Positions 10,695 to 20,745 are shown, counted from the stretch's first letter. The stretch: 64,000 bases of DNA from Klebsiella grimontii (GCF_900200035.1 NZ_FZTC01000007.1:29515-93514), one strand, 5' to 3'. Notes: generated by a model not told the origin, from the sequence alone. Numbers and translations: made by a program.

Positions 10695-11770
10695 CAGCAC
10701 TGATACATGTACTGGGATCGGATATCCCGCACCACAACCAGACCGTGCTGCGGTTCTTTAATGATGAGCTGGCCGTCGATGACGAGCAGGCGCGTATATT
10801 TATGGTCGTCGGTGAGGAGACAGGGATCCGCGCAGCCTATCCCGCGCTCTCCATCAGCTGTTATCCGGGGAAAAAGTCGCTGGCGCAGGCGGTTATCGCG
10901 CTGGCAAAAGCGAACCGGCAGCAGCGCTTTTTCTTTCACGGCCAGTTCAATACCGGCCTGTGGCTGGCGCTGCTCAGCGGCGGGATCCGCCCGGCGCAGT
11001 TTAACTGGCATATCTGGGGGGCGGACCTGTATGAGAACTCCGCCAGCCTGAAGTTTCGTCTGTTTTATCCCCTCCGGCGCATGGCGCAGGGCCGGGTAGG
11101 GCGCGTGTTTGCTACCCGCGGCGATCTGAGCTGGTTCGCCGCCCGCCATTCGGGCGTGCCGGGTGAGCTGCTCTACTTCCCGACCCGCATGGATCCGGCG
11201 CTGAATTCGCTCGCCGATAGCGCCCCGCGCGGCGACACGCTGACTATCCTGGTGGGTAATTCCGGCGACCGCAGCAACGAGCATATCGCGGCGCTGCGCG
11301 CGATTCGCCAGCAGTTTGGCGATACGGTTAACGTTGTCGTGCCGATGGGCTATCCGGCCAATAATAGCGACTACATTAACGAAGTTCGCGAGGCCGGCGC
11401 GGCTCTGTTCAGCCCGCAGCATCTCCAGGTATTGAGCGACAAGCTGGCGTTTGATGATTATCTTGCGCTGCTGCGCCGCTGCGATCTGGGCTACTTCCTG
11501 TTTGCCCGCCAGCAGGGTATCGGCACGCTATGCCTGCTGATTCAGGCGGGGATCCCTTGCGTGCTGAATCGGGATAATCCTTTCTGGCAGGATATGTCGG
11601 AGCAGCATATTCCGGTACTCTTTACCCGCGATGCGCTGGACGTGAGCGTTGTGCGTGAAGCACAGCGCCAGCTGGCCGGCGTGGATAAAAATCAGATCGC
11701 CTTCTTCCGTCCGAATTATCTGACGGGCTGGCGACGAGCGTTGCGGATTGCCGCGGGGGTGGACGCATGA
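10691..11770 (+). CDS. wecF: dTDP-Fuc4NAc:lipid II Fuc4NAc transferase
   Basis: Adds the third sugar (Fuc4NAc) to lipid II, completing the ECA repeat unit on the cytoplasmic face. It is a glycosyltransferase of family GT56, 359 residues as in E. coli. Typical stretches are the start [38 protein letters not shown] and [14 protein letters not shown]. It overlaps wzxE by 4 bases upstream and wzyE by 4 bases downstream. Confidence 0.95.
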   Translation: MTALIHVLGSDIPHHNQTVLRFFNDELAVDDEQARIFMVVGEETGIRAAYPALSISCYPGKKSLAQAVIALAKANRQQRFFFHGQFNTGLWLALLSGGIRPAQFNWHIWGADLYENSASLKFRLFYPLRRMAQGRVGRVFATRGDLSWFAARHSGVPGELLYFPTRMDPALNSLADSAPRGDTLTILVGNSGDRSNEHIAALRAIRQQFGDTVNVVVPMGYPANNSDYINEVREAGAALFSPQHLQVLSDKLAFDDYLALLRRCDLGYFLFARQQGIGTLCLLIQAGIPCVLNRDNPFWQDMSEQHIPVLFTRDALDVSVVREAQRQLAGVDKNQIAFFRPNYLTGWRRALRIAAGVDA

Positions 11771-13113
11771 CATTAATGCAATTTAGCGGGCTGCTGCTGG
11801 TCTGGCTGCTGTCGACGCTTTTTATCGCCACCGCCACGTACTTTGAATTTCGTCGCGTGCGCTTCAACTTCAACGTTTTTTTCTCGCTGCTGTTTCTGCT
11901 GACCTTTTTCTTTGGCTTCCCGCTGACCAGTATTCTGGTGTTTCGCTTTGACGTCGCGGTCGCCCCGCCGGAAATTCTGCTGCAAACCCTGTTGGTTTCC
12001 GTCTGTTTTTATGCGGTTTACTATGCCACCTACAAAACGCGGCTACGCTCGGCGACGCGCGGCCATTCGCATCGTCCGCTGTTTACGATGAATCGCGTGG
12101 AGACCCATCTGACCTGGGGCATTTTACTGGGGCTGGCGCTGCTCAGCGTCGGCATCTTCTTTGCGCACAACGGTTTTCTGCTATTCAAGCTCAACTCCTA
12201 TAGCCAGATCTTCTCCAGCGAAGTTTCCGGCGTGGCGCTAAAGCGCTTCTTCTACTTTTTCATCCCGGCAATGCTGGTGGTCTATTTTTTGCGTCAGGAT
12301 TATAAAGCGTGGATATTCTTCCTCGTTAGCACCGTCGCCTTTGGCCTGCTGACCTACGCCATCGTTGGCGGCACCCGGGCGAACATTATCATCGCTTTTG
12401 CCATTTTCCTGTTTATCGGCATCATTCGCGGCTGGATCAGCCTGTGGATGCTGGCGGCGGCGGGCGTGCTGGGCATCGTCGGTATGTTCTGGCTGGCGCT
12501 CAAACGCTACGGTATGAACGTCAGCGGCGATGAGGCGTTTTATACTTTCCTCTATCTGACCCGCGACACCTTCTCGCCGTGGGAGAACCTGGCCCTGCTG
12601 CTGCAAAACTACGACAAGATTGAGTTTCAGGGACTGGCGCCCATCGTCCGGGATTTCTATGTCTTTATCCCCAGCTGGTTGTGGCACGGTCGACCGACAA
12701 TGGTGCTCAATACCGCGAACTATTTCACCTGGGACGTGCTGAATAACCATTCTGGCCTGGCGATTTCGCCGACCCTGATTGGCTCGCTGGTGGTGATGGG
12801 AGGCGTCTGGTTCGTGCCGCTGGGAGCGGTAGCGGTTGGGCTGATCATTAAATGGTTTGACTGGCTGTACGAGCTTGGCAACCGGGAGACGAACCGCTAT
12901 AAAGCGGCGATCCTGCACAGTTTCTGTTTTGGCGCTATCTTCAACATGATCGTGCTGGCGCGTGAAGGGCTGGATTCATTTGGTTCCCGCGTGGTTTTTT
13001 TCCTCGTCATCTTTGGGATCTGCCTGCTGGCGGCAAAACTGCTGTACTGGTTCCTGGATAGCGTGGGGCTGATTCACAAGCGGGCTAAACCGCTGACGCA
13101 ACCTCAAGTCTGA
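11767..13113 (+). CDS. wzyE: ECA polymerase
   Basis: Integral membrane protein that polymerises ECA repeat units in the periplasm, under length control by WzzE. The 448 residues (E. coli 450) form about eleven hydrophobic segments. A large loop around 265-330 contains the conserved [20 protein letters not shown] and [15 protein letters not shown]. It overlaps wecF by 4 bases, and wecG begins 11 bases later. Confidence 0.95.
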   Translation: MTLMQFSGLLLVWLLSTLFIATATYFEFRRVRFNFNVFFSLLFLLTFFFGFPLTSILVFRFDVAVAPPEILLQTLLVSVCFYAVYYATYKTRLRSATRGHSHRPLFTMNRVETHLTWGILLGLALLSVGIFFAHNGFLLFKLNSYSQIFSSEVSGVALKRFFYFFIPAMLVVYFLRQDYKAWIFFLVSTVAFGLLTYAIVGGTRANIIIAFAIFLFIGIIRGWISLWMLAAAGVLGIVGMFWLALKRYGMNVSGDEAFYTFLYLTRDTFSPWENLALLLQNYDKIEFQGLAPIVRDFYVFIPSWLWHGRPTMVLNTANYFTWDVLNNHSGLAISPTLIGSLVVMGGVWFVPLGAVAVGLIIKWFDWLYELGNRETNRYKAAILHSFCFGAIFNMIVLAREGLDSFGSRVVFFLVIFGICLLAAKLLYWFLDSVGLIHKRAKPLTQPQV

Positions 13114-13124
13114 TAAGGGTGTAC

Positions 13125-13865
13125 ATGACTGAGACCACATCCGCGCCGTTGTATCTGCTGAGAGGGCTACAACTCATTGGTTGGCGCGATATGCAACACG
13201 CTCTGGATTATCTGTACGCCGACGGCGAGATCCGTACGGGGACGCTGGTGGCGATTAATGCAGAGAAGATGCTGGCGGTAGAAGACAGCCCCGACGTTCG
13301 GGCGCTGATCGAAGCCGCAGAATTCAAATACGCTGACGGCATCAGCGTAGTTCGCTCATTACGTAAAAAATATCCTCAGTCGCAAGTGTCGCGCGTCGCC
13401 GGCGCGGATTTATGGGAAGCCCTGATGGTGCGCGCAGGCGCTCAGGGAACGCCGGTATTTCTGATCGGCGGCAAGCCCGAGGTACTGGCGCAAACGGAGC
13501 AGCAGCTTCGCCAGCGCTGGAATGTGAATATCGTTGGAAGCCAGGACGGCTATTTTGCCGCTGACCAGCGTCAGGCGCTATTTGAGCGTATCCGCGATAG
13601 CGGGGCGAAGATCGTCACGGTGGCGATGGGCTCGCCGCGTCAGGAAATCCTGATGCGCGACTGTCGGGACGTTTATCCGCAGGCGCTGTATATGGGCGTG
13701 GGCGGTACCTACGACGTCTTTACTGGCCACGTGCAGCGGGCGCCGAAGTTCTGGCAGGACCTGGGTCTGGAGTGGTTCTATCGACTGGTTTCGCAGCCGA
13801 GCCGCATAAAAAGGCAGGCGCGCCTGCTGCGCTATTTACGCTGGTATTACACCGGTAAGCTGTGA
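13125..13865 (+). CDS. wecG: UDP-ManNAcA transferase (lipid II synthase)
   Basis: Transfers ManNAcA from UDP-ManNAcA to Und-PP-GlcNAc (lipid I) to give lipid II. It is a GT26 (WecG/TagA/CpsF) family member of 246 residues. Motifs are [49 protein letters not shown] and [14 protein letters not shown]. The ATG at 13125 follows AAGGG (13115-13119) at 5 bases and gives the E. coli length; a GTG two codons upstream is less likely. It is the last ECA gene here. Confidence 0.96.
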   Translation: MTETTSAPLYLLRGLQLIGWRDMQHALDYLYADGEIRTGTLVAINAEKMLAVEDSPDVRALIEAAEFKYADGISVVRSLRKKYPQSQVSRVAGADLWEALMVRAGAQGTPVFLIGGKPEVLAQTEQQLRQRWNVNIVGSQDGYFAADQRQALFERIRDSGAKIVTVAMGSPRQEILMRDCRDVYPQALYMGVGGTYDVFTGHVQRAPKFWQDLGLEWFYRLVSQPSRIKRQARLLRYLRWYYTGKL

Positions 13866-13978
13866 CATTCCACTGCAAGCGGGCGGGTTTACCTGGGTAT
13901 TCTGTGTAATGTCTTCACTCGCCTGATACTTTATTTGCCATTTCCCTCAAATTCATTAACCATTCGCATGCTTAAAAC

Positions 13979-14000
13979 GCGACGGTCAGTTTACCGTCGC
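13979..14000. other. Hairpin between wecG and yifK
   Basis: An 8-bp inverted repeat (GCGACGGT / ACCGTCGC, loop CAGTTT) lies 114 bases after wecG. No T-run follows on either strand, so it is not a convincing intrinsic terminator; it may protect the 3' end of the ECA message or belong to the yifK leader. I see nothing else firm in the 240-base interval 13866-14105. Confidence 0.45.
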
Positions 14001-14105
14001 GCAGGCAGGGCTATTCCATTTTATTCATTCATAAAAATAACCGGTATAGACACATCCTGGTTGGGATGCGCTTAAACCCGGAGCAGGGCAAACACAAGAG
14101 GTTAT

Positions 14106-15491
14106 ATGACTGAGAAAAAAGCGGAACTTCAGCGGGGACTGGAGGCGCGACACATTGAGCTAATCGCCCTTGGCGGCACGATTGGCGTGGGGTTATTTAT
14201 GGGCGCGGCAAGTACGCTCAAGTGGGCCGGACCTTCGGTTCTGCTGGCGTATATTATTGCCGGGCTCTTTGTCTTCTTTATCATGCGTTCGATGGGCGAA
14301 ATGCTGTTCCTTGAACCGGTAACCGGCTCGTTCGCCGTTTATGCCCACCGCTATATGAGCCCGTTTTTCGGCTATCTCACCGCATGGTCCTACTGGTTTA
14401 TGTGGATGGCGGTCGGGATATCGGAGATTACGGCGATCGGGGTCTATGTCCAGTTCTGGTTCCCGGAGATGGCGCAGTGGATACCGGCGCTTATCGCGGT
14501 TGGGCTGGTAGCGCTGGCGAATCTGGCGGCGGTACGTCTGTACGGCGAAATTGAATTCTGGTTCGCCATGATTAAGGTCACCACCATTATTGTGATGATC
14601 GTGGTGGGGCTGGGCGTTATTTTCTTTGGCTTTGGCAACGGCGGACACGCTATTGGCTTTGGCAATCTGACCGAGCACGGTGGCTTCTTCGCCGGCGGCT
14701 GGAAGGGTTTCCTGACGGCGCTGTGTATCGTGGTCGCTTCCTACCAGGGCGTCGAGCTTATCGGCATTACGGCCGGTGAAGCGAAGAACCCGCAGGTCAC
14801 GCTGCGCAGCGCGGTAGGCAAAGTGCTGTGGCGAATCCTGATTTTCTACGTGGGGGCGATTTTCGTGATCGTCACTATTTTCCCGTGGGATCAGATTGGC
14901 TCCAACGGCAGTCCGTTCGTGCTGACCTTTGCCAAAATCGGCATCACCGCGGCGGCAGGTATTATTAACTTTGTAGTACTCACGGCGGCGCTGTCCGGCT
15001 GTAACAGCGGAATGTACAGCTGCGGACGCATGCTCTACGCGCTGGCAAGGAATCGTCAGCTGCCTGCGGCCATCGCCAAAGTCTCGCGCAACGGCGTACC
15101 CTCGGCGGGCGTGGCGCTATCGATCCTGATTCTGCTGGTCGGTTCGTGCCTGAACTACATTATCCCTAATCCACAGCGGGTTTTCGTCTACGTCTACAGC
15201 GCCAGCGTGCTGCCGGGCATGGTACCGTGGTTTGTGATTCTGATTAGCCAGCTGCGTTTTCGTCTCGTGCATAAAGAAGCCATGGCCAGCCATCCGTTTC
15301 GCTCGCTGCTGTTCCCGTGGGCAAACTATTTGACCATGGCGTTCCTGGTTTGCGTGCTAATAGGGATGGGATTTAACGACGATACGCGTATGTCGCTCTT
15401 TGTCGGAATAATTTTCCTTGCCGCCGTGACGCTTATTTATAAGGTATTTGGCCTTGGTCGACGCGGAAATGTTGATAATGTGGCGCAATAA
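14106..15491 (+). CDS. yifK: Amino acid permease YifK (Thr/Ser transporter family)
   Basis: Inner-membrane proton symporter of the APC amino acid transporter family; E. coli YifK (ThrP) has been linked to threonine/serine uptake, which I apply here by homology. The 461 residues show twelve hydrophobic segments. The family start is [24 protein letters not shown], with [23 protein letters not shown] and the [15 protein letters not shown] motif of helix 6. A clear Shine-Dalgarno (AGAGG, 14097-14101) precedes the ATG. It is probably transcribed alone; the tRNA operon promoter begins 53 bases after its stop. Confidence 0.92.
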   Translation: MTEKKAELQRGLEARHIELIALGGTIGVGLFMGAASTLKWAGPSVLLAYIIAGLFVFFIMRSMGEMLFLEPVTGSFAVYAHRYMSPFFGYLTAWSYWFMWMAVGISEITAIGVYVQFWFPEMAQWIPALIAVGLVALANLAAVRLYGEIEFWFAMIKVTTIIVMIVVGLGVIFFGFGNGGHAIGFGNLTEHGGFFAGGWKGFLTALCIVVASYQGVELIGITAGEAKNPQVTLRSAVGKVLWRILIFYVGAIFVIVTIFPWDQIGSNGSPFVLTFAKIGITAAAGIINFVVLTAALSGCNSGMYSCGRMLYALARNRQLPAAIAKVSRNGVPSAGVALSILILLVGSCLNYIIPNPQRVFVYVYSASVLPGMVPWFVILISQLRFRLVHKEAMASHPFRSLLFPWANYLTMAFLVCVLIGMGFNDDTRMSLFVGIIFLAAVTLIYKVFGLGRRGNVDNVAQ

Positions 15492-15543
15492 GCAACAAAA
15501 CGCACAAAGCATGAGCAAACGATAATTTTCTTTAAAAAGGCAC

Positions 15544-15572
15544 TAGACAGCGGGGTAGGAAGTCCGTATTAT
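15544..15572 (+). promoter_or_regulatory. Stable-RNA promoter of the argX-hisR-leuT-proM operon
   Basis: TAGACA (15544-15549) and TATTAT (15567-15572) are separated by exactly 17 bp. They are followed by the GC-rich discriminator CCGACCCCGC, typical of promoters under stringent (ppGpp/DksA) control. The first tRNA starts 22 bases after the -10. Confidence 0.85.
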
Positions 15573-15593
15573 CCGACCCCGCAACGGCGCTAA

Positions 15594-15670
<77 letters not shown>

Positions 15671-15724
15671 TTTACCCGGTGCTGGAGCTGCGGTGGTTTC
15701 AATACCGCGTAAAAGATTTGCAGT

Positions 15725-15801
15725 GGTGGCTATAGCTCAGTTGGTAGAGCCCTGGATTGTGATTCCAGTTGTCGTGGGTTCGAATCCCATTAGCCACCCC
15801 A
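15725..15801 (+). tRNA. hisR: tRNA-His (anticodon GTG)
   Basis: This 77-nt sequence includes the G(-1) characteristic of tRNA-His (GGTGGCT opposite AGCCACC plus CCA). Anticodon GTG sits in ATTGTGATT. It is almost identical to E. coli hisR. Confidence 0.98.
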
Positions 15802-15823
15802 TTATTTAGAAAGTTGTGATATT

Positions 15824-15910
15824 GCGAAGGTGGCGGAATTGGTAGACGCGCTAGCTTCAGGTGTTAGTGTTCTTACGGACGTGGGGGTTCAAGTCCCCCC
15901 CCTCGCACCA
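15824..15910 (+). tRNA. leuT: tRNA-Leu (anticodon CAG)
   Basis: This 87-nt class II tRNA has a long variable arm (GTGTTCTTACGGAC), anticodon CAG in the CTTCAGGT loop, acceptor GCGAAGG/CCTCGC and an encoded CCA. It is third in the operon. Confidence 0.98.
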
Positions 15911-15955
15911 CGACTTTATAAAGAATTGAACTAAAAATTCAAAAAAGCAGTACAT

Positions 15956-16032
15956 CGGCGAGTAGCGCAGCTTGGTAGCGCAACTGGTTTGGGACCAGTG
16001 GGTCGGAGGTTCGAATCCTCTCTCGCCGACCA
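15956..16032 (+). tRNA. proM: tRNA-Pro (anticodon TGG)
   Basis: This 77-nt cloverleaf has acceptor CGGCGAG/CTCGCCG, anticodon TGG in GGTTTGGGACC, and an encoded CCA. It is the last tRNA before the operon terminator. Confidence 0.98.
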
Positions 16033-16038
16033 ATTTTG

Positions 16039-16066
16039 AACCCCGCTTCGGCGGGGTTTTTTGTTT
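16039..16066 (+). terminator. Terminator of the tRNA operon
   Basis: An 8-bp stem (AACCCCGC / GCGGGGTT) closed by a stable TTCG tetraloop is followed by TTTTTTG TTTT. It lies 6 bases past the CCA of proM. Confidence 0.95.
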
Positions 16067-16200
16067 TCTGATTTTGCAAAAAAAAACTCTTTTATCTTCC
16101 TGATATCGCAAATAATATTCCGCTAATCACAATGCTATTTATTCTCCAGAATAGTCCCAATTCCCTGTTCGGGTAGATGCATTTTCTACCGATCCTGTGC

Positions 16201-16206
16201 GATAAT
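16201..16206 (+). promoter_or_regulatory. -10 element of the glmZ promoter
   Basis: GATAAT lies six bases before the expected 5' end of GlmZ at 16213. The -35 region (TGCATT, 16178-16183) is weak, and I see no convincing sigma-54 GG-N10-GC pair or TGTC-N10-GACA GlrR site. A sigma-70 promoter is therefore the simplest reading. Confidence 0.5.
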
Positions 16207-16212
16207 AACCGG

Positions 16213-16421
16213 GTAGATGCTCATTCCATCTCTTATGTTCGCCTTAGTGCCTCATAAACTCAGGAATGATGCAGAGCCGTTTTACGGTGCTTATCGTCCA
16301 CTGACAGATGTCGCGCAAGCCTCATCAAACACCATGGACACTACGTTGAGTGAAGCACCCAATTTGTTGTCAAACAGACCTGTTTTAACGCCTGCCCTGG
16401 TTTCAGAGCAGGCGTTTTTTT
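16213..16421 (+). ncRNA. glmZ: Small regulatory RNA GlmZ
   Basis: This Hfq-dependent sRNA of about 209 nt activates glmS (glucosamine-6-phosphate synthase) translation; in E. coli the adaptor RapZ and RNase E process it and GlmY decoys RapZ. The sequence follows E. coli GlmZ closely from the 5' end GTAGATGCTCATTCCATCTC through the 3' portion containing the glmS-pairing region. It ends with an intrinsic terminator: AACGCCTGC (16387-16395), GCAGGCGTT (16408-16416) and a T-run. Its place next to hemY is the same as in E. coli. A 136-codon open frame starting inside it is not a gene. Confidence 0.93.
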
Positions 16422-16461
16422 CTTTTCAGGGATCGGAAAGCGTTCAGGCGGGAAGAGAAGA

Positions 16462-16490
16462 GATTCTCGCCCCCGGCGGAGGCGAGAATC
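16462..16490 (-). terminator. Probable terminator of the hemCDXY operon
   Basis: A 10-bp perfect inverted repeat (GATTCTCGCC / GGCGAGAATC, 9-base loop) starts 3 bases past the hemY stop. On the minus strand a pyrimidine-rich TCTTCTCTTCC follows; the T-run is interrupted, so efficiency is uncertain. Confidence 0.65.
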
Positions 16491-16493
16491 GCA

Positions 16494-17690
16494 TTATTGC
16501 TGCGGGTTGTTTTGCAGGGTTAACAGCAGGCCGTCGCGACGCATCGTCGCCGCTTCTTCCGGCTGATGCAGGCGGTCGAGGGTATCGGCCAGCCACGCGT
16601 AGTCAAACGCATCCGGGCGCTGCTTGAGCGCAGCGCGGAACGCAATGCTGGCTTCCTGCCACTCGCCGTGGCGCATGAGCGATTGTCCCAGCGTACTCCA
16701 CAGCAGCGGGCGGTCGCCGACCGTTTTAATCTGCTGACGCAGCACTTTTTCCAGCTGTTCCGGATTATTGGTTTTCAGCCGCGGGATCGGCATGACCAGA
16801 CGGTCGTCGTAGTGCTTTTTCAGACCATCGATAATAATCTGCTGCGCGGTATCATGGTCGTCGCTTTCGATAAGGCGATTCGCCATTGCCACCTGTAGCG
16901 CCACCTGGCTGCGGGTTTTACGGTTCTGATTTTTCCACCAGCCACGCAAACCTTCGCTGCCGCCGTCGGCCAGCGTTTTATCCATCAGACCAATCCACGC
17001 CAGCTGTTCCAGTTCGGCGCGGTGCTCTTCATCGCTGACGTCGGCTTTCGCCATTGACGGAATGATATCCAGCAGCGAATTCCAGGCTCCGGTACGAATG
17101 TAGGCCTGCTCGGCGAGGCGCAGGACCTCCGGATGACGCGGCGTGATCTCCAGCAGCTTGTCGATACCGTGGCGGGCGGCGTGGTTTTCATTACGCGCCA
17201 GCTGCAGACGTACGCGGGTGATTTCGACAGGAATCAGGTCGTCGCCGGCGAGCTCGGTGGCGCGCTCCAGATGCTGGTTGGCGCGAGCTTCATCCCCTCG
17301 CTGCTGAGCGGCTTCTGCCGCCAGCAGGTAGTTCACAACCGGCTGCTCAGCGTGATCGGCATTTTTCGCCATCAGCTTCTCAACCTGCTGATAATCGCCT
17401 TCCGCCAGCTTCAGCAGCGCCTGCTCGGTTTGCTTACGGGCGCGACGACGTTTGCGGCCCACGAACCAGCCGCGGGTATGCGCGCCGGTGCGGAAAATAC
17501 GCCGTAGCAGCCACTCAATGGCAAACAGCACCACCATGGTGAGGATCATGATGATCGCTAGCCCGGTGACGCTGGTTTCAATGTTGTAGTTATCGGTCTG
17601 GATCAAGACGTAGCCCTGATGACCGGCGATCATCGGGCCAACAACGATCCCGGCAAGCAGCAGCGCGAAGAGTAAGAGAATTTTCAACAT
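16494..17690 (-). CDS. hemY: HemY, membrane protein linked to haem biosynthesis
   Basis: Inner-membrane protein of unproven biochemical function, co-transcribed with hemC and hemD in gamma-proteobacteria; it is not the oxygen-dependent protoporphyrinogen oxidase also called HemY elsewhere. The 398 residues (E. coli length) begin with two hydrophobic segments (about 1-22 and 40-62), then the basic FVGRKRRRARKQ linker. A long alpha-helical tetratricopeptide-like region follows (for example SIAFRAALKQRPDAFDYAWLADTL). It starts with ATG 3 bases after the hemX stop. Confidence 0.95.
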   Translation of the reverse strand: MLKILLLFALLLAGIVVGPMIAGHQGYVLIQTDNYNIETSVTGLAIIMILTMVVLFAIEWLLRRIFRTGAHTRGWFVGRKRRRARKQTEQALLKLAEGDYQQVEKLMAKNADHAEQPVVNYLLAAEAAQQRGDEARANQHLERATELAGDDLIPVEITRVRLQLARNENHAARHGIDKLLEITPRHPEVLRLAEQAYIRTGAWNSLLDIIPSMAKADVSDEEHRAELEQLAWIGLMDKTLADGGSEGLRGWWKNQNRKTRSQVALQVAMANRLIESDDHDTAQQIIIDGLKKHYDDRLVMPIPRLKTNNPEQLEKVLRQQIKTVGDRPLLWSTLGQSLMRHGEWQEASIAFRAALKQRPDAFDYAWLADTLDRLHQPEEAATMRRDGLLLTLQNNPQQ

Positions 17691-17693
17691 GCG

Positions 17694-18863
17694 TTACTCT
17701 CCTTGTGGCGCAGGGACAGAGGCTGGAGCCGGTGCGCTGGGTTGGGTTTCAGCCGGCTGCGCCATCAGATTACGAACGCGCGTCTGCATGAGCTTCTCGA
17801 GCAGCGCCTGGCTCTGCAGGCTCTCTGGTACGTTCATGGTGATGCTTTGCTGGCTGAGCTTATCCACATCCTCAAGGAAGGCTTTAGTGGTCGCGTCTTC
17901 AGTATCGTAGTAGGCGCGAACCCAGGTTGAGACGTTATCCAGCGCCTGTTTGTAGGTTTCTTCCTGATGACGTGGAACGGCCTGCGCCGCGACCAGCAGA
18001 CGCGAGCGAATGTTTTCGCGCAGGTAGACGTCCTGGTTTGGCGCCAGCAGCGGCACGGCGGTCTCATCTCGGCGGCGAACGGTAATAAAGCTGTCCATAA
18101 AGTTCTGCCAGCTTTTTTGCAGGTTTACCCGCCACTCGCTAATGGAGCTGGACAGCTCATCGCTATCGGAATCCATCGGGGTGTCATCGTCATTATTGTC
18201 CGCCAGACGTAAATTATCGATCTGGTTGGCGAGCTGGTTAACCTTCAGAATGATGCCGTCATAGTCCACCTGACTTACGGCGGAGAGCGAGGCGATATCG
18301 TCGGTGATGGCGCGACGGGCGCTAATCAGACTTGGATCGTTCATGTCGGCCAGGCTGGCATCGGCGCTTTTCAGCAGCGCGGCGGCGGTCGTCACGTCCT
18401 GATCGCTCCACAGCTTACGTCCGGCCAGCTTCACGAGGAAATCAGCCTGCGCGAGCAGCCAGGTTTTTGCGTCGCTGCCGGAAATGACCGCGACCTTCTC
18501 CTGCACTTCTTCCAGCTTCTTCGCCAGAGCATCCTGCTGACGCTGCGCTTGCGTCAACTGGTCGGCCTGCTGCTTAATGATGCCTTCAAGCTCGCTTTTT
18601 TGGTTTTCCTGCGCTTTTTGCAGCGCGGCGATCTGGCTGGATAGCCCGGCGCTGGCTTCGCTCTGGCGGGTCGCCTGGGTCTTCGTCAAGCCATAAAGAC
18701 CTATGCCAGCGGCGAGGGCGATAGCGATAGCTATGGCGCTCAGAGCGAGGCTGGTTTTACTGCCGCCGTTTTTCTTTTCTACGTTATTTTCTGGCTGTGG
18801 CGTCGTGTCCACGGCCTCCCTGGTCTCTTCAACCACGGCGGATTGATTCTGTTGTTCCGTCAT
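17694..18863 (-). CDS. hemX: HemX, single-pass membrane protein of the hem operon
   Basis: Function not firmly known; annotated historically as a putative uroporphyrinogen methyltransferase without good support. The 389 residues show a charged Q/E-rich N terminus, one membrane helix (about 40-60, [20 protein letters not shown]) and a coiled coil (about 75-130, rich in Q, K and E). The conserved periplasmic domain includes [27 protein letters not shown], and the tail is Pro/Ala-rich. The ATG at 18863 was chosen over a TTG 12 bases upstream because GGAAG then lies at the right distance. The hemD stop is 21 bases upstream. Confidence 0.93.
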   Translation of the reverse strand: MTEQQNQSAVVEETREAVDTTPQPENNVEKKNGGSKTSLALSAIAIAIALAAGIGLYGLTKTQATRQSEASAGLSSQIAALQKAQENQKSELEGIIKQQADQLTQAQRQQDALAKKLEEVQEKVAVISGSDAKTWLLAQADFLVKLAGRKLWSDQDVTTAAALLKSADASLADMNDPSLISARRAITDDIASLSAVSQVDYDGIILKVNQLANQIDNLRLADNNDDDTPMDSDSDELSSSISEWRVNLQKSWQNFMDSFITVRRRDETAVPLLAPNQDVYLRENIRSRLLVAAQAVPRHQEETYKQALDNVSTWVRAYYDTEDATTKAFLEDVDKLSQQSITMNVPESLQSQALLEKLMQTRVRNLMAQPAETQPSAPAPASVPAPQGE

Positions 18864-18884
18864 TATGGCTTCCAATGTTGAGAG

Positions 18885-19625
18885 TTATTGTAATGCGCGT
18901 AGCAGCGCATCGTTGTCGGCGCTATCGGCAACCTGGATATCCTGCCAGCCCAATTCCCTGGCCTGTTCGGCCAGACGTTCACTGACAACTAAAATGCGAC
19001 AGCTCAGGAGCCAACGCTCGCGATACCACTGTGGTATTAGCATCCAGAGCTGCTGCAGCATCTCGCCGCTGGTAATAACCAGCGTCGAAACCCCGCGAGA
19101 CTGCCAGCGCATTGCTTCTTCTGCGCCATCATAGTGCCTCGCACTACGTTGATAACATTCACAAAAAGTGACATCGGCACCGCGTTCGCGAAGCGTGTCG
19201 CCGAGTAATTCTCGTCCGCCGTTGCCGCGCAGGATGAGCGCTTTTTTCCCCGCAATGTTTTGTAATTCAGGTAATTGTAGCAAGACTTCGCTGATTTCCC
19301 GATCTAACGGGTAGCGAACTTGTCGATTGCTGACTTTATGCAGTGCCAGCGCGGTGGTGCGGCCAATGGCAAAATAGTCGGGCGCAGCGGGCCAGCGCAG
19401 CCCCTGCTGCTGGAGGCGAGAGTGGGAAAACTCAACGGCGTGCTGGGATAGCGCGAAGAGTAAATCGCCCGCCGCCAGGCTTGCCAACTGGCTGCCCAGC
19501 TCAGGGAGCTGTCGGCCTGGGGTAAACTCGATGAGCGGAAAGCTCCAGGCCACGCGTCCCAGCGCGCGCAGGCGGCTGACTAACTCTTCGCCTTGCGGCA
19601 GCGGACGGGTAACCAGAATGCTCAT
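18885..19625 (-). CDS. hemD: Uroporphyrinogen-III synthase
   Basis: Cyclises and inverts ring D of hydroxymethylbilane to give uroporphyrinogen III, the branch point to haem, sirohaem and cobalamin. The 246 residues equal the E. coli length. The sequence is typically divergent for this family but has the start [23 protein letters not shown], the central [13 protein letters not shown] and [18 protein letters not shown] segments. It overlaps the 3' end of hemC by 4 bases, so the two are translationally coupled. Confidence 0.95.
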   Translation of the reverse strand: MSILVTRPLPQGEELVSRLRALGRVAWSFPLIEFTPGRQLPELGSQLASLAAGDLLFALSQHAVEFSHSRLQQQGLRWPAAPDYFAIGRTTALALHKVSNRQVRYPLDREISEVLLQLPELQNIAGKKALILRGNGGRELLGDTLRERGADVTFCECYQRSARHYDGAEEAMRWQSRGVSTLVITSGEMLQQLWMLIPQWYRERWLLSCRILVVSERLAEQARELGWQDIQVADSADNDALLRALQ

Positions 19626-20563
19626 CGTGGCGCTTCTCCTGCGTAAACGACGGCGAGAATGTCGCGCGCGCCGTTATCCAGGAGTTCTTCGGCAAGGGAG
19701 ACGCCCAGCGTTTCGGCATCTTCCGGACGACCGCGCCGCTCGCCGCGTACCGTGTGCGAGCCATCCGGCGCGCCAACCAGCGCGCGCAGCCATAGTTCAC
19801 CGTCGATCAGTTCGGCATAGCTGCCGATAGGCACCTGGCAACCGCCTTCAAGCCGGGTGTTCATCGCCCGTTCAGCGCGTACGCGTATGGCCGTTTCCGT
19901 ATGGTTCAGCGGGGCCAGCAGCGCTTTGGTCCATTCGTCGTCAAGGCGACACTCGATGCCGACAGCGCCCTGGCCGACGGCGGGCAGAGATTGCTCCGGT
20001 GACAGCGGTTGACGAATACGCACTGCCAGATTCAGACGTTTAAGCCCTGCGGCGGCAAGAATGATCGCGTCGTACTCGCCGCTATCGAGCTTGCTTAAAC
20101 GGGTGCCAACGTTGCCTCGCAGGGAGCGGATGGTGAGATCCGGCCGCGCTGCGGCCAGCTGACACTGGCGGCGTAAACTTGATGTGCCTACGACGCTGCC
20201 GTGCGGCAGTTCATCAATGGAAGCGTAGTGATTCGAGACAAACGCATCGCGCGGATCTTCCCGTTCACAAATGGTCACCAGCCCCAGTCCTGCGGGAAAT
20301 TCCACCGGCACGTCTTTCATGGAATGGACGGCAATATCGGCGCGGCCTTCCAGCATCGCCAGCTCTAACTCTTTCACAAAGAGCCCCTTGCCGCCCACTT
20401 TTGCAAGGGGCGTATCAAGGATCACGTCGCCGCGGGTGACCATCGGCACCAGTTCAACAGAAAGCCCCGGATGACAGGCTTCCAGACGCTCTTTCACATA
20501 ATGTGCCTGCCATAGCGCAAGCGGGCTTTGCCGTGTGGCAATTCTCAAAACTTTGTCTAACAT
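19622..20563 (-). CDS. hemC: Porphobilinogen deaminase (hydroxymethylbilane synthase)
   Basis: Polymerises four porphobilinogens into hydroxymethylbilane. The 313 residues match E. coli length and show [17 protein letters not shown] at the N terminus and [13 protein letters not shown]. The catalytic-loop region is [11 protein letters not shown] (about residues 80-90), with [11 protein letters not shown] after it, and the dipyrromethane cofactor cysteine is C242 in [12 protein letters not shown] chose the ATG at 20563; an in-frame ATG at 20578 would add five residues and cannot be ruled out. It is first gene of the hemCDXY operon, divergent from cyaA. Confidence 0.97.
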   Translation of the reverse strand: MLDKVLRIATRQSPLALWQAHYVKERLEACHPGLSVELVPMVTRGDVILDTPLAKVGGKGLFVKELELAMLEGRADIAVHSMKDVPVEFPAGLGLVTICEREDPRDAFVSNHYASIDELPHGSVVGTSSLRRQCQLAAARPDLTIRSLRGNVGTRLSKLDSGEYDAIILAAAGLKRLNLAVRIRQPLSPEQSLPAVGQGAVGIECRLDDEWTKALLAPLNHTETAIRVRAERAMNTRLEGGCQVPIGSYAELIDGELWLRALVGAPDGSHTVRGERRGRPEDAETLGVSLAEELLDNGARDILAVVYAGEAPR

Positions 20564-20667
20564 GCTTGTTACCGTCATAGTCGACCACTAACCATCCTAA
20601 CATTGTTGTCTTAGGGATGTTAGTTTTGTGGGGGTAAGGGTCGCGGCCATCATTTTAGCCTTTCATG

Positions 20668-20689
20668 CGTTTGCGGGTTGCCGCAAACG
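20668..20689. other. Perfect hairpin in the hemC-cyaA divergent region
   Basis: A 9-bp perfect inverted repeat (CGTTTGCGG / CCGCAAACG) with a GTTG loop lies 57 bases upstream of the cyaA -35. It is followed by no T-run on either strand. It could be an operator, a 5' UTR structure of hemC, or a boundary between the divergent promoters. Confidence 0.5.
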
Positions 20690-20745
20690 TAGTGAAGAAT
20701 TTACACGTAGTAAAGGGTGCTACACTTGTATGTAGCGCATCTTTC

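Noticed and set aside
13866..14105. Possible small gene or mobile-element trace between wecG and yifK
   Set aside because: No open frame with start signals, no inverted terminal repeats and no G+C shift beyond a normal intergenic region; only one hairpin is seen.
16217..16627. 136-codon frame starting inside GlmZ and running antisense into hemY
   Set aside because: It begins four bases into a structured sRNA, passes through the GlmZ terminator and ends opposite hemY coding sequence.
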